A DNA stretch of 61,676 bases, from NCBI RefSeq assembly GCF_015550425.1, contig NZ_JADNAT010000021.1:1-61676 (forward strand). Reading direction: 5' to 3'. This document shows positions 49,781 through 59,210 of this stretch, one piece after another. The first letter of the stretch is position 1, and every line of letters begins with the position of its first letter. The position numbers and the translations under genes were made by a program. The notes under the pieces were generated by a model that was not told the DNA's origin, ran no database searches, and worked only from the letters and a program-made list of their open reading frames with translations. This DNA is from Clostridium sp. 1001275B_160808_H3. GTDB taxonomy: Bacteria > Bacillota > Clostridia > Clostridiales > Clostridiaceae.

Positions 49781-49825
49781 AAATAAGTATGCAAAACATT
49801 TTAATTTTATTTTGCATACTTATTT
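49781..49825. terminator. 16-bp perfect inverted repeat, terminator
   Basis: AAATAAGTATGCAAAA (49781-49796) and its exact complement at 49810-49825. It lies between the end of the 49929-50798 gene and the next gene's promoter. Similar in form to the one at 29543-29598, sharing the TATGCAAAA/TTTTGCATA core. Confidence 0.65.
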
Positions 49826-49928
49826 ACATCAATTATAATTTTTATTTATTTTTACTCTTATATTATTTTAATTAACCATCTAATTGCATTAAATAAAAAT
49901 CTAGACTCATTACCAATTTTAGTTTTTA

Positions 49929-50798
49929 TTATTTTTTTATAACAGCCATCCAAACCTCTTGTTTATTGTCTTGCATATAGCATTCAATAACAGGAAGATT
50001 GGCTAGCTCATATCCTGAACTTGGAAGCCATTCAGTATAAATTTGTTTATAAATTTCTTCTATTCTAGCTGCTAAGTCCCCATTTGCTTCAAAAATTGCC
50101 CACGTTGCAGCTGGGTAAGAAAAATCTTTCATACCTTCAAGTACTGGAACGTATTCGCAGTCTGATGTATCAACGTGATTTGTTACACCTATAATATATT
50201 CCATGTATTCTGACTCTCCCCACTCTCCTCCTTGTGCAATTCCTAAAAATCCTGATGGCCTATATCCAGGAAAATTCTCTAAAAATCTCTTCATAGTGCC
50301 ATCTTTCCAAGCATCTCCCCAAATATTAGGAACTACTTTGAAAGCTTCATCAGTTTTGACTTTCTTAGATATCCCCATTACTTTAAATGCAGGCCATTGT
50401 TCAATTTGATAATTCATATGATTTTCTCCTTTAATTTTTATTTTGAATGAAAGCTTCGGACAGGACTTTAATTGGACTGTTTCATTTCTAACCTTTGAAG
50501 GCAATACCCCATGAAAATTTTTAAAAGCTCGTGTAAATGCATCTTGAGATTCGTATCCATACTTTAAAGAAATATCAATTATTCTTGCTGAATTGTTTAA
50601 TAAGTCAAAAGCCGCCATAGTTAACCTTCTATTTCTTATGTATTCAGATAACGGCTTGTCTGCTATATACGAAAACATTCTTTGAAAATTATAAACAGAA
50701 CATCCTGCAATTTTAGAAATAATCTCATACGATATATCACCTGTAAGGTTTTCTTCTATATAGTTTATTGATTCATTTAATTTATCTACCCAATCCAT
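49929..50798 (-). CDS. AraC-family regulator with GyrI-like effector domain
   Basis: 289 residues: N-terminal AraC DNA-binding domain (about 8-105; ISKIAGCSVYNFQRMFSYIAD and YESQDAFTRAFKNFHGVLPS) and a C-terminal GyrI-like small-molecule-binding domain (about 125-289). This is the Rob/BmrR-like order seen in regulators responding to lipophilic drugs or dyes. Neighbour genes do not reveal the target. Confidence 0.88.
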   Translation of the reverse strand: MDWVDKLNESINYIEENLTGDISYEIISKIAGCSVYNFQRMFSYIADKPLSEYIRNRRLTMAAFDLLNNSARIIDISLKYGYESQDAFTRAFKNFHGVLPSKVRNETVQLKSCPKLSFKIKIKGENHMNYQIEQWPAFKVMGISKKVKTDEAFKVVPNIWGDAWKDGTMKRFLENFPGYRPSGFLGIAQGGEWGESEYMEYIIGVTNHVDTSDCEYVPVLEGMKDFSYPAATWAIFEANGDLAARIEEIYKQIYTEWLPSSGYELANLPVIECYMQDNKQEVWMAVIKK

Positions 50799-51203
50799 AA
50801 CCTCTCACCTCAAATTAATAATAAACTTTCTATAATCATTTTACTCGATATTTGATGCCGCATTTTGCAGACTAATCTTTATTATTTTAATCTACTAATT
50901 TCAATTAATTACATTTTATGTATATATAATATCACAATTATGTAAAATTTATCTATTGGCTATGAAAGAAATAAATAGTATTGTAAATATAAATAGTTCG
51001 ACATTTTAAACTGTTTATTGATTTGAACATTTGTATTTAAATATTAAATTTATTAAAAACAACGTATCTGGCATTATGACTCAACTAAAAAAAGAAGACA
51101 ATAAAAATTTTACCCAGAAGTATTATTGTAAATGATACCTATTATTTGACTTTTCACAAAAAAAATATTATAATACAAAAATAATTAAATAGAACTTGAG
51201 ATA
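50799..51203. other. intergenic region
   Basis: AT-rich spacer holding the leftward promoter of the AraC/GyrI gene and the rightward promoter of the DUF2798 unit (candidate -10 TATTATAAT near 51170). No ORF. Confidence 0.4.
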
Positions 51204-51271
51204 ACGACACATGTGGTGCTTTGCACGTAAATCTGATTACGGTACAAACAAATCATATGTGTCGTTTTTTT
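51204..51271 (+). ncRNA. structured 5' leader, riboswitch candidate or attenuator
   Basis: A 9-bp outer stem (ACGACACAT 51204-51212 with ATGTGTCGT 51257-51265) encloses two small hairpins, GTGC/GCAC (51216-51226) and GTAA/TTAC (51227-51240), then a loop AAACAAATC and, right after the outer stem, seven T (51265-51271). It looks like a three-way junction whose closing stem doubles as an intrinsic terminator, 50 bp before the DUF2798 start. Does not match any riboswitch class known to me. Could be an ordinary terminator with chance loop structure, but the strong multi-stem form and placement in a 5' leader argue otherwise. Confidence 0.55.
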
Positions 51272-51320
51272 GCGTTCAAAAAATTAAAATATAATTTCAT
51301 TAGAGGAAAGGATGGTATTT

Positions 51321-51821
51321 ATGCCAACAACAAAATTACAAAAATTATTTTTTGCCTTTTTAACCGTAATAATAACGGTACATTTATTTGTGTTTTATAA
51401 TCTTTCAATTGAAATGGGGGGAATGTCTAATCAAGTATTTATAGAATCTCGTAGTATAGTTTGGATTGAATTTATATTTGCAATCTTACTTGAAGTATTT
51501 ATTGCAGGTCCACTTTCATTAAAATTAGCTTTTAGAGCTGTAAATCCACGAGAAGAAAAACCATATATAGTTAATACAGCAATTATATTTTCAACTGTAT
51601 GTTTAATGTGTCCAATGATGTCATTTGTTTCAACACTTATGTTTAATGGCCTTAACGCAGAATTTTTTGCTAGATGGATGCAAAACATAGTAATCAACTT
51701 CCCGTTTGCAATCTTTACACAATTGTTTTTAGTACAACCATTTGTAAGATTTGTCTTTAGACTAGTTTTTAAAAATCAATTATCTATGAAAAAATCAGAT
51801 TTAGCAAATGAACTTGCGTAA
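51321..51821 (+). CDS. DUF2798 family membrane protein
   Basis: 166 residues from the ATG of MPTTKLQKL (51321), typical of the family's N-terminus; the ATG at 51312 is an alternative. Four membrane segments are predicted (about 9-28, 44-64, 83-105, 118-140), forming two similar halves of the DUF2798 type, with the recurring PF/PRE-type turn. No established function. Preceded by the leader structure at 51204-51271 and followed by a separate methyltransferase-like gene. Confidence 0.8.
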   Translation: MPTTKLQKLFFAFLTVIITVHLFVFYNLSIEMGGMSNQVFIESRSIVWIEFIFAILLEVFIAGPLSLKLAFRAVNPREEKPYIVNTAIIFSTVCLMCPMMSFVSTLMFNGLNAEFFARWMQNIVINFPFAIFTQLFLVQPFVRFVFRLVFKNQLSMKKSDLANELA

Positions 51822-51958
51822 GCATAAAAATTTATAAATTGATGATATAAAGGCGAAGATAAATGGATATCCTCCATAAAATAAATAGCTGCGCAAGAAG
51901 TGCTCTGCTTAGCAAAACTTAATTAATTCTTTCATGAAAAATATACTGGAGGTTCTAG

Positions 51959-52978
51959 ATGATTAAATTTGAGAAAAATAAAGAATTAGACTTATCAATG
52001 AAAAATCTTATATTATCTATGGTAAACATGAATGATTATTTATCATCAATTTTAACTTATAATGAACAGATTCTTACTCCAAATAAGGAAAAAGAACTAA
52101 TAAAAATATTGAAAAAATATAATCTTCCTTACAATAACTTAAAGTACGACTCAAGACAACTTACAGATAACCCTTATTATAAAAACATTAAACTTGATAA
52201 TATTTATTCAGATACTGTAAGATATGAAAAAGCAACTATTAAGAAAAGAACTTTAATGAATATGGATTTCTATAAACCTCTAGGAAAATATCTATTTCAT
52301 TATCATCCAATTGGGTATTTTGAAAGTGATATCCATTTGCCAGTATTAAAAGAAGGTGAAAGAGTATGGATGTCCCCTGCTATTAGTGAAATTGAAAGTA
52401 TGGGAGATGGAATAGAAAAAGGCCATGGAAATTGTATGACTATGGGGCTTGGAATTGGAGTTTTACCATATCTTTGGTTACTTAAAGATGAAGTAGAAAG
52501 TGTAACAGTAGTTGAATTTAATAAAGATGTAATTGATTTATTTGAAAAGTATATAAGGCCACAATTTAATACTAATAAAAAACTAGAAATTATTCATGGT
52601 AATGCATTTGATTACTATAATGAAGCTTATCTTAATAAGTTTGATTATGTATATATAGACTTTTGGGAATCTACTGAAGATGGTTTAAAATCATATATTA
52701 AGTTAATGGAAAAGAAGATCAACATTTCTCATATAGATTACTGGATAGAAAATTCTATACTATGTGATGTGAAATATATAGTAGCTCCATATATTTGTGC
52801 AATTTATGAAGGTAAAAGTATATTTGACTTTATTTCCTCTTTGGATGAAGATTCAAGTAAAATTGCAAAGAAAGTAAATAAATATTTTAAAACAAGAAAT
52901 GATGTAATAAAAACTGAAGATAAACTATTAAGTATAATTCACAGTAAAGAAGTTTTAAGAGATATACTTGCCATATAA
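51959..52978 (+). CDS. SAM-dependent methyltransferase or aminopropyltransferase-like protein
   Basis: 339 residues: an alpha-helical N-terminal part (about 1-145) and a Rossmann methyltransferase-fold C-terminal part (about 150-335), with MTMGLGIGVLPYLW as the SAM loop, VTVVEFNKDVIDLF as the acidic motif II, then IIHGNAFDYY and YIDFWES. This arrangement is closest to the spermidine-synthase superfamily, but the aminopropyl-transferase catalytic motif is not obvious, so the reaction is not predicted. Good ribosome site (TGGAGG). Terminator directly after the stop. Confidence 0.7.
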   Translation: MIKFEKNKELDLSMKNLILSMVNMNDYLSSILTYNEQILTPNKEKELIKILKKYNLPYNNLKYDSRQLTDNPYYKNIKLDNIYSDTVRYEKATIKKRTLMNMDFYKPLGKYLFHYHPIGYFESDIHLPVLKEGERVWMSPAISEIESMGDGIEKGHGNCMTMGLGIGVLPYLWLLKDEVESVTVVEFNKDVIDLFEKYIRPQFNTNKKLEIIHGNAFDYYNEAYLNKFDYVYIDFWESTEDGLKSYIKLMEKKINISHIDYWIENSILCDVKYIVAPYICAIYEGKSIFDFISSLDEDSSKIAKKVNKYFKTRNDVIKTEDKLLSIIHSKEVLRDILAI

Positions 52979-53021
52979 AAATATCCTTAGCTAATATTAA
53001 TAAATAGCTAAGGATATTTTA
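52977..53021 (+). terminator. terminator of the methyltransferase-like gene
   Basis: AAAATATCCTTAGCTA pairs with TAGCTAAGGATATTTT, beginning at the stop codon, followed by ATG without a long T-run. Confidence 0.75.
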
Positions 53022-53187
53022 TGTTCCCATATTTATTATTAAAAATTCAATAATGACAAAGTTATTTCATTTATTATTCTTTAATTTTATTATTTTTGAT
53101 ATAAATTACTCATTATTTAATTAATCGATTCCATTATAAGACCAGTATTAGTATAATTAAATAAAAAGAACTATGGAGGAAAGATAA

Positions 53188-54039
53188 ATGAGTAATATAA
53201 AAGTTATTATTATGGATGTAGATGGTACATTAACTAATAGTAAAAAAGTAGTAACTGAAAGAACTAAAAATGCTTTAATTAAAGCGCAAGAAAAAGGAGC
53301 TATACTGGTTTTAGCATCAGGAAGACCTACATCTGGGTTAATGGACCTTGCTAAAGAATTAAAAATGAATGAAAATAATGGGCTTTTAGTTGCTTTTAAC
53401 GGATCTAAGGTTATAGATTGTGAAACTAATGAAGTTTTATTTAATGAAACTATGAGTATTGAAGAAGGACAAGCTGTCCTTGAACATATGAAGAAATTTG
53501 ATGTTAAACCTATGATTGATAAAGGTAATTATATGTATGTTAATGATGTTTTTAATAATGAAATAAACTATAAAGGTGCGCCTTTTAATATAATTCAATA
53601 TGAATCTCGTGGCGGTAAATTTAAACTTTGTGAAAAAGATGATTTAGCTGCTTTTGCTGATTATCCGTTAAATAAAATTTTAACTGCTGGAGAGCCTGAA
53701 TATCTTAAATCTCATTATAAAGAAATGATGGAACCTTTCAAAGAAACTTTAAACTGCATGTTCACAGCAGATTTCTACTTTGAATTTACTGCTAAAGGAA
53801 TAGATAAAGCTAAAGCATTAGATTCTGTTTTAATTCCTAGAGGATATAAAAAGGAAGAAATGATTGCTTTTGGAGATGGACATAATGATGCCTCAATGGT
53901 TAAGTATGCAGGTATAGGAGTCGCTATGGAAAATGCTGTAGATGATTTAAAAGCTATAGCTGATGAAGTTACTTTATCTAATGAAGAAGATGGTATTGCA
54001 TATACACTAAGTAAATATATTAAAGAAATAGAAGTTTAA
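53188..54039 (+). CDS. Cof-type HAD-family phosphatase
   Basis: 283 residues with motif I D10-V-D12-G-T-L-T, motif II ASGRP and motif IV FGDGHNDASM, and a type IIB cap between the motifs, as in sugar-phosphate or FMN-hydrolysing HAD enzymes. Cytoplasmic. GGAGG ribosome site. It is followed by an RpiR-family regulator gene, a frequent neighbour of sugar-phosphate HAD enzymes. Confidence 0.9.
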   Translation: MSNIKVIIMDVDGTLTNSKKVVTERTKNALIKAQEKGAILVLASGRPTSGLMDLAKELKMNENNGLLVAFNGSKVIDCETNEVLFNETMSIEEGQAVLEHMKKFDVKPMIDKGNYMYVNDVFNNEINYKGAPFNIIQYESRGGKFKLCEKDDLAAFADYPLNKILTAGEPEYLKSHYKEMMEPFKETLNCMFTADFYFEFTAKGIDKAKALDSVLIPRGYKKEEMIAFGDGHNDASMVKYAGIGVAMENAVDDLKAIADEVTLSNEEDGIAYTLSKYIKEIEV

Positions 54040-54106
54040 GCTATAAATAATTTTAAGAAACTAAAACTTATTAAAATATTGTATAATGTTCATGAGGTGA
54101 TTCTTC

Positions 54107-54955
54107 ATGAACATTTTTAGTAAATTGACTAAATTAACTAACTTAACTGAAAATGAAAAAATACTAGTTAAATATATGCAAGATAATCCAGAAAGCTTTG
54201 TTAAAATGAGTGCTTCCGAAATTAGTGAAGCCTGCTTTATTTCTACTTCAACAATTTATAGGCTATGCCAAAAATTAGATTTTGTTGGATTATCAGAACT
54301 TAAAGTACAAGTCTCTTCTTCTATTAAGGAGTATTTAAAAGAAAAAAGCTCCATAGATTATAACTATCCTTTTAAAGAAAATGAAACTCAATATGAAATT
54401 GTTCTTAAAATGAAAGAACTTTACGAGCAAACTCTGTTATCATCATTAAACTTAATAGATCTTGAACAATTAAAATTAATTGCTCATGTTTTAAAAAAAT
54501 CAAACTTTATAGATTTTTATACATCTGCTGGAAATATTTATTTTGCAGCAAACTTTAAATTTCAGATGCAAGAAATAGGAACTTTTATTAATGTTCCTCT
54601 AGAGGAATATCAGCAGCTTTTAACAGCTTCAACTAGTGATGAAAACCACATTGCAATAATTGTATCCTTTGAAGGCAGAGGAATAATAGCAGAAAACATA
54701 GCAGAGATTTTAAAAAAGAACAAAACTCCAATTATTTTAATATCCTCTACAAATGAAAATCCTCTTACTAAATATGCAAATTATCAAGTATATTTAAGTT
54801 CAAATGAAAACCACTTTAATAAGATATCATCATTTTCAACTAGGCTATCTTTATTATATATTTTAGATTGTATTTATACATGCTATTTTAATATTGAATA
54901 TGATAAAAATGTAAGCTTTAAACTTAATACATATAAAAAATTATCAAGAAAATAA
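54107..54955 (+). CDS. RpiR-family transcriptional regulator
   Basis: 282 residues: N-terminal HTH_6 domain (about 1-80; MSASEISEACFISTSTIYRLCQKL) and C-terminal SIS sugar-phosphate-binding domain (about 115-255). GAGGTG ribosome site, with TATAAT about 24 bp before the start, so it may have its own promoter. It is likely to sense a phosphosugar and could control the HAD gene just upstream (inference). Confidence 0.9.
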   Translation: MNIFSKLTKLTNLTENEKILVKYMQDNPESFVKMSASEISEACFISTSTIYRLCQKLDFVGLSELKVQVSSSIKEYLKEKSSIDYNYPFKENETQYEIVLKMKELYEQTLLSSLNLIDLEQLKLIAHVLKKSNFIDFYTSAGNIYFAANFKFQMQEIGTFINVPLEEYQQLLTASTSDENHIAIIVSFEGRGIIAENIAEILKKNKTPIILISSTNENPLTKYANYQVYLSSNENHFNKISSFSTRLSLLYILDCIYTCYFNIEYDKNVSFKLNTYKKLSRK

Positions 54956-55343
54956 AAAAGGACTGATTTATAATATCTCAGTCCTTATAGTGTTTAACCT
55001 ACTTATTAATCTTGTTTAAGCAATTTTGTGAATTCATCTCAACTTTACATTTTATTATATATTCTTTGATGACTCTATTCATATTGAAAATGCTTCCTGT
55101 AATAAAAATTATTACAAATTTTTGTAAGTATAATTTTAACAATAATATTAATTATAGTTGGTATTTTTATTTATAAAAGTAAACTATCTTTTATTAATGG
55201 ATTAGAAATATTCTTAAGTATAGTTGGTCTAATTTTAATAAATAAGAAATAATTAATTTGTATTTATTTCATTAAAATATAAATTTGTATTAAATTTCCT
55301 CATGATTTATAATAAAAGTGACTATATAAAATGGAGGTTTTGT
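54956..55343. other. intergenic region with terminator
   Basis: The first 31 bp form a terminator for the RpiR gene (AAGGACTGA at 54958-54966 with TCAGTCCTT at 54978-54986). A stretch from about 55110 to 55252 could encode a hydrophobic peptide ending in IVGLILINKK, but no start codon with a ribosome site is found, so it is not called. Confidence 0.6.
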
Positions 55344-55829
55344 ATGAATATAAAAAAAGAGGTAAGCATAAAAAAAATATCTCAAGATGCTGAGGATTTA
55401 TTTAGAGGAGGCTTTTTCTGCTCTGAAGCACTAATAAGTTCAATACGCTCTAACTTTGAGTTAGATATACCAGAAGAAGTAATTGCAATGGCTTCAGGAT
55501 TTCCTGTTGGAATCGGACGTTCTAAATGTATATGCGGAGCAGTTTCTGGTGGGGTTATGGCTTTAGGTTTATTCTTTGGTCGTACTAAACAAGGAGATTC
55601 TAAAGTAGAGAAAAATTTAGAATTATCAAAGGAATTACATGATTGGTTCAAAGAATCTAACGGCAAAAATTCTCTTTGCTGCCGTATATTAACTAAAGAA
55701 TTCGATATGTCATCTGGGGCTCATAAAGAACAATGTATACAGTTTACAGGTATGGTTGCTGGAAAAGTTGCAGAAATAATAGTAAGAGAACTAAATCTAG
55801 TTAATACAGATTCTTTAGTTACAGTATAG
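55344..55829 (+). CDS. C_GCAxxG_C_C family protein
   Basis: 161 residues from the ATG at 55344 (GGAGG 6 bases upstream). The family's cysteine pattern is complete: C in GGFFCSEALISSI, CICGAVSGG, then SLCCRI and KEQCIQF. These proteins are thought to carry a redox-active or metal-binding Cys cluster, function unknown, common in anaerobes. The following permease gene starts 10 bp downstream, so the two are co-transcribed. Confidence 0.85.
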   Translation: MNIKKEVSIKKISQDAEDLFRGGFFCSEALISSIRSNFELDIPEEVIAMASGFPVGIGRSKCICGAVSGGVMALGLFFGRTKQGDSKVEKNLELSKELHDWFKESNGKNSLCCRILTKEFDMSSGAHKEQCIQFTGMVAGKVAEIIVRELNLVNTDSLVTV

Positions 55830-55839
55830 GGGATAAATT

Positions 55840-56769
55840 ATGATAAAGAAAATACCACTCCCTATTTCAGGGGTAATGCTTGGTTTTGCGGCTTTAGGTA
55901 ATTTACTTCAAAGCTATTCTGAATCTATTCGTTTAGTATGCGGAATTGTATCTTTAATTCTAGGACTACTACTAATATGTAAAATTGTAATGTATCCATT
56001 TATGATAAAAGAAGACATGAAAAATCCAATTATGGCTGGTGTATCTGCAACATTTCCAATGGCTATAATGCTTTTATCTACTTATATAAAACCTTTTATA
56101 GGGGACAAAGCTATTTATATTTGGTATTTAGGAATAATTATTCATCTATGTTTAATAGTGTACTTCTCGATAAAATTTATATTAAAGTTTGATATAAAAA
56201 AAGTTTTTACAACGTATTTTATAGTTTATGTTGGACTAGCTGTTGCAAGTGTTTCTGCCCCAGATTTTGAAAAAACAAATATAGGCACATTGGCATTTTG
56301 GTTTGCATTTATATTATGTCTGATATTACTTGTAGTTGTAACATATAGATATGTTAAATATAAAGAAATTCCTATTCCAGCTAAGCCATTATTCTGTATA
56401 TATGCAGCTCCTGTAAATCTTTGTCTTGCTGGGTATATCCAATCAATGCAAACAAAGTCATTTTTAATGGTATCTTTTTTATCTATTTTAGCATTCATAA
56501 CATTTATTATAGTTTTATTTAAGTTACCAAATTATTTAAAAATGCCATTTTCCCCAAGCTACTCTGCATTTACATTTCCATTTGTTATAAGTGGAATCGC
56601 AACAAAAATGACTATGAACTACTTAGCTAAAACAGGATATGATATGGGATTCTTAAAATATATCCTTTTATTTCAAACAATTATTGCTACAGTATTAGTA
56701 ATTTATACTTTACTTAGGTTTATTCTTTTTTTAATTCCAGAAAAAAAGGATTATTCAATAGCTCAATAA
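55840..56769 (+). CDS. TDT family transporter (TehA/SLAC1-like)
   Basis: 309 residues with about ten membrane segments of the tellurite-resistance/dicarboxylate transporter (TDT) family: N-terminal PLPISGVMLGFAALGNLLQ and the mid-protein repeats typical of SLAC1/TehA-type channels. Possible cargo: small organic or inorganic anions. Partner of the upstream redox-Cys gene in one operon. Confidence 0.82.
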   Translation: MIKKIPLPISGVMLGFAALGNLLQSYSESIRLVCGIVSLILGLLLICKIVMYPFMIKEDMKNPIMAGVSATFPMAIMLLSTYIKPFIGDKAIYIWYLGIIIHLCLIVYFSIKFILKFDIKKVFTTYFIVYVGLAVASVSAPDFEKTNIGTLAFWFAFILCLILLVVVTYRYVKYKEIPIPAKPLFCIYAAPVNLCLAGYIQSMQTKSFLMVSFLSILAFITFIIVLFKLPNYLKMPFSPSYSAFTFPFVISGIATKMTMNYLAKTGYDMGFLKYILLFQTIIATVLVIYTLLRFILFLIPEKKDYSIAQ

Positions 56770-56840
56770 TTTTTATCATAATTCACTTTTATAAAATAGA
56801 AAAATGAATTATACCAATTATTATAATCTTTTAAGTAAAT

Positions 56841-56883
56841 AAGAAACAACTTACTACATTAAAAACATTGTAAGTTGTTTCTT
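56841..56883. terminator. terminator between convergent genes
   Basis: A 14-bp perfect stem, AAGAAACAACTTAC (56841-56854) with GTAAGTTGTTTCTT (56870-56883). It serves the TDT gene on the plus strand and the acetyltransferase gene on the minus strand. Confidence 0.8.
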
Positions 56884-56920
56884 GTTATTTTATATCAATC
56901 ACCTCAATAGAATCTTATTT

Positions 56921-57511
56921 TTAAATCATTTCTTGAGCATTAGCTTTATCATTTTCATTAATTTTTCTTAAAACCTTACACGGATTTCCTACTGCAACAA
57001 CATTTGCAGGAATATCTTTAGTTACTACACTACCAGCTCCAATTACTGTATTATCCCCAATTGTAATTCCAGGTAATATAATAGCACCTGCTCCTATCCA
57101 ACAATTTTTCCCAATATGAACTGGTTTATTATATTGTGTTACAGGCATACGAAAATTAGGATCTATTGGATGTGCTGCAGTAGCAACAGTAACATTAGGA
57201 CCAAACATTGTATAATCCCCTACATAAATATGTGTATCATCTACTAATGTTAAATTAAAATTAGCATATACATTATTGCCAAAATGTACATGTTTCCCAC
57301 CCCAGTTACTACGAAATGGAGGTTCAATATAACACCCCTCTCCCATTTCTGCTAACATTTCTTTTAACATACTTTGGCGTTTTTCAAATTCTGTTGGGCG
57401 TGTTGCATTAAAATCATATAACTTATCCAAACACTTAGTTTGCATTTCTAATAATTCTTCATCACCACAATTATAAATCTTTCCACTATGCATTTTTTCA
57501 TAATCTCTCAT
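56921..57511 (-). CDS. maltose O-acetyltransferase-like hexapeptide acetyltransferase
   Basis: 196 residues from the ATG at 57511 (AAGGAG 8 bases upstream; the TTG 6 bases further upstream is too close to it). Carries an N-terminal Mac domain (about 1-55) and a left-handed beta-helix with repeated hexapeptides (about 70-185; WIGAGAIILPGITIGDNTVI), plus the catalytic His in ATAAHPIDP. Acetylates sugars such as maltose, glucose or galactosides; exact acceptor unknown. Neighbour of the GH43 gene in the same direction, 203 bp apart. Confidence 0.9.
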   Translation of the reverse strand: MRDYEKMHSGKIYNCGDEELLEMQTKCLDKLYDFNATRPTEFEKRQSMLKEMLAEMGEGCYIEPPFRSNWGGKHVHFGNNVYANFNLTLVDDTHIYVGDYTMFGPNVTVATAAHPIDPNFRMPVTQYNKPVHIGKNCWIGAGAIILPGITIGDNTVIGAGSVVTKDIPANVVAVGNPCKVLRKINENDKANAQEMI

Positions 57512-57713
57512 TTTCAATTCTCCTTCTCTATATAACCTTTTTTATAAAAAATAGCTCAATTCTAATAAATTATCGCCATTTGTATTAATTTCTTTAAATC
57601 TATACTTTTCGTGTCCCTACCATAAGATAAGAATATAACATTAAAATTCATTTTATAATATTCTAATTTATATTTTTAAACTAATTATAAAAAGATATAT
57701 TTATTTATACTCA

Positions 57714-59210
57714 TTAAAGATATCTGCACTCAAAATTTGTGAACTCCGAATAATTGCGGCAACCATCCCCATACGCATATAATCCAATAATAACACCTGT
57801 AAAACCTCCAGCAACCTCTGAAGAAAGGTATCTAGTTTTAGCTGTTCCAAGATTAGTTTCTTCACTAGCTGATTTAACATAAAAACTATAGTCACTATTA
57901 TTTGCACGGATAACTAGGGAAACCTTATTGATATCATTTAAAATTACGGTTTTTTCTACTGATTTAATGTCTCCAATATTAAGACGTTTAATTGCCTCAT
58001 ATCCATTTTCAGTTTTTCGTATTGCTAAATCATAATGATGATTTTTATCCATATATAAAGTTATTCCGCTTTCCCCTTCTGATATACATACCTCACAAGA
58101 AATAGTAGCATTGAAATCTCTTTGACGAAGTCCTATAAATGTTGGAGAATCAATATCATCAAGTGTAATATCTGTTCCTTTTAATACTAATTTATTCTCA
58201 GTGAATTTATAGTTTTCACTCTTAGGTGTACGTAAATAACACCACTCCTTATCCCAGTCAGTATTTTCAAAAGTATAGTATTTCTTGTCATTTTGAATAA
58301 CATTATTAGTTATATTTACAAGATTAAATGAATTAGTTGTTGTACAATTATCTCCTGCTGTAAACCACCCATCTTCTCCAAAAGTAATTGGAGTTAAGAA
58401 AACCTCACGACCTAAATGATGATATTGCTCCCACTGTCCTATCTGACGGAAGCCAAGATGAATTATCCACCAATTACCATCATTATCTTCAATAAGATCT
58501 CCATGTCCTACTCCTTGTATTTCATAGCCACCTAAATTGCGATTTGTCAAAACTGGATTATAATTATACCCTTCAAACTCACCATATGGAGAATCACCAC
58601 GAGCATATATTACCATATGTCCATATTCAGTTCCTCCTTCTGCTACAACTAAATAGTATTTTCCATTTATTTTGTACATATGTGGACTTTCAATAAAACG
58701 TCCGCCTGAACCTGTCCAAATTGTACGACTAGGTGTTAGCTTTTTACCAGTTTCTATATCAATTTCACATTGAACTATTCCACTCATTCCATAATCATCT
58801 CTTCCATTGCTTATAAAATAAGTTTTATCATTTTCAAAATATAAAGAAGGATCAATTCCTCCTTGATCTACATATATAGGCTCAGACCACTCATCATAAA
58901 TATTATCAGTCCATACATAAAAATTCTGATTTGTTGTATTATTATTAGTGGTCATATAAAACCTACCATTATTATATCTTATAGTTGGTGCAAAGACCCC
59001 ACCTGAACTATTTACATTCTCAAGTTGAACTTGACTCTTTCTCGTTAAACAATGTCCTATTTGCTTCCAATTAATTAAATCCTTACTTTCAAAAAGAGGA
59101 ACACCAGGAAAATATTGAAATGAACTACATACAAGATAATATATATCATCAACTTTACATACACTTGGATCAGGATAAAAACCTTTAATTATAGGATTAT
59201 TGTATTTCAC
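57714..59210 (-). CDS. GH43-family glycosidase (beta-xylosidase/arabinofuranosidase-like)
   Basis: 498 residues from the GTG at 59210, chosen because GGAGG lies 8 bases upstream (a TTG 15 bases earlier overlaps that site). The five-bladed propeller (about 1-320) has the catalytic acids D14 in FYPDPS, D in GGIDPSLYFE, and E in RFIESPHMY. A C-terminal beta-sandwich (about 325-498) is of the GH43 C2 type. No signal peptide; acts inside the cell on xylo- or arabino-oligosaccharides. Distant from the araR cluster but a possible part of the same pentose metabolism. Confidence 0.9.
   Translation of the reverse strand: MKYNNPIIKGFYPDPSVCKVDDIYYLVCSSFQYFPGVPLFESKDLINWKQIGHCLTRKSQVQLENVNSSGGVFAPTIRYNNGRFYMTTNNNTTNQNFYVWTDNIYDEWSEPIYVDQGGIDPSLYFENDKTYFISNGRDDYGMSGIVQCEIDIETGKKLTPSRTIWTGSGGRFIESPHMYKINGKYYLVVAEGGTEYGHMVIYARGDSPYGEFEGYNYNPVLTNRNLGGYEIQGVGHGDLIEDNDGNWWIIHLGFRQIGQWEQYHHLGREVFLTPITFGEDGWFTAGDNCTTTNSFNLVNITNNVIQNDKKYYTFENTDWDKEWCYLRTPKSENYKFTENKLVLKGTDITLDDIDSPTFIGLRQRDFNATISCEVCISEGESGITLYMDKNHHYDLAIRKTENGYEAIKRLNIGDIKSVEKTVILNDINKVSLVIRANNSDYSFYVKSASEETNLGTAKTRYLSSEVAGGFTGVIIGLYAYGDGCRNYSEFTNFECRYL

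Noticed and set aside
55100..55252. Possible 45-50-residue hydrophobic peptide ending in IVGLILINKK
   Set aside because: The frame has a stop just upstream and no ATG, GTG or TTG with a ribosome site; perhaps a decayed gene.
57701..57907. Open frame on the minus strand overlapping the 3' end of the GH43 gene in another frame
   Set aside because: Overlaps a strongly supported gene whose C-terminal domain is intact; no ribosome site and biased composition.
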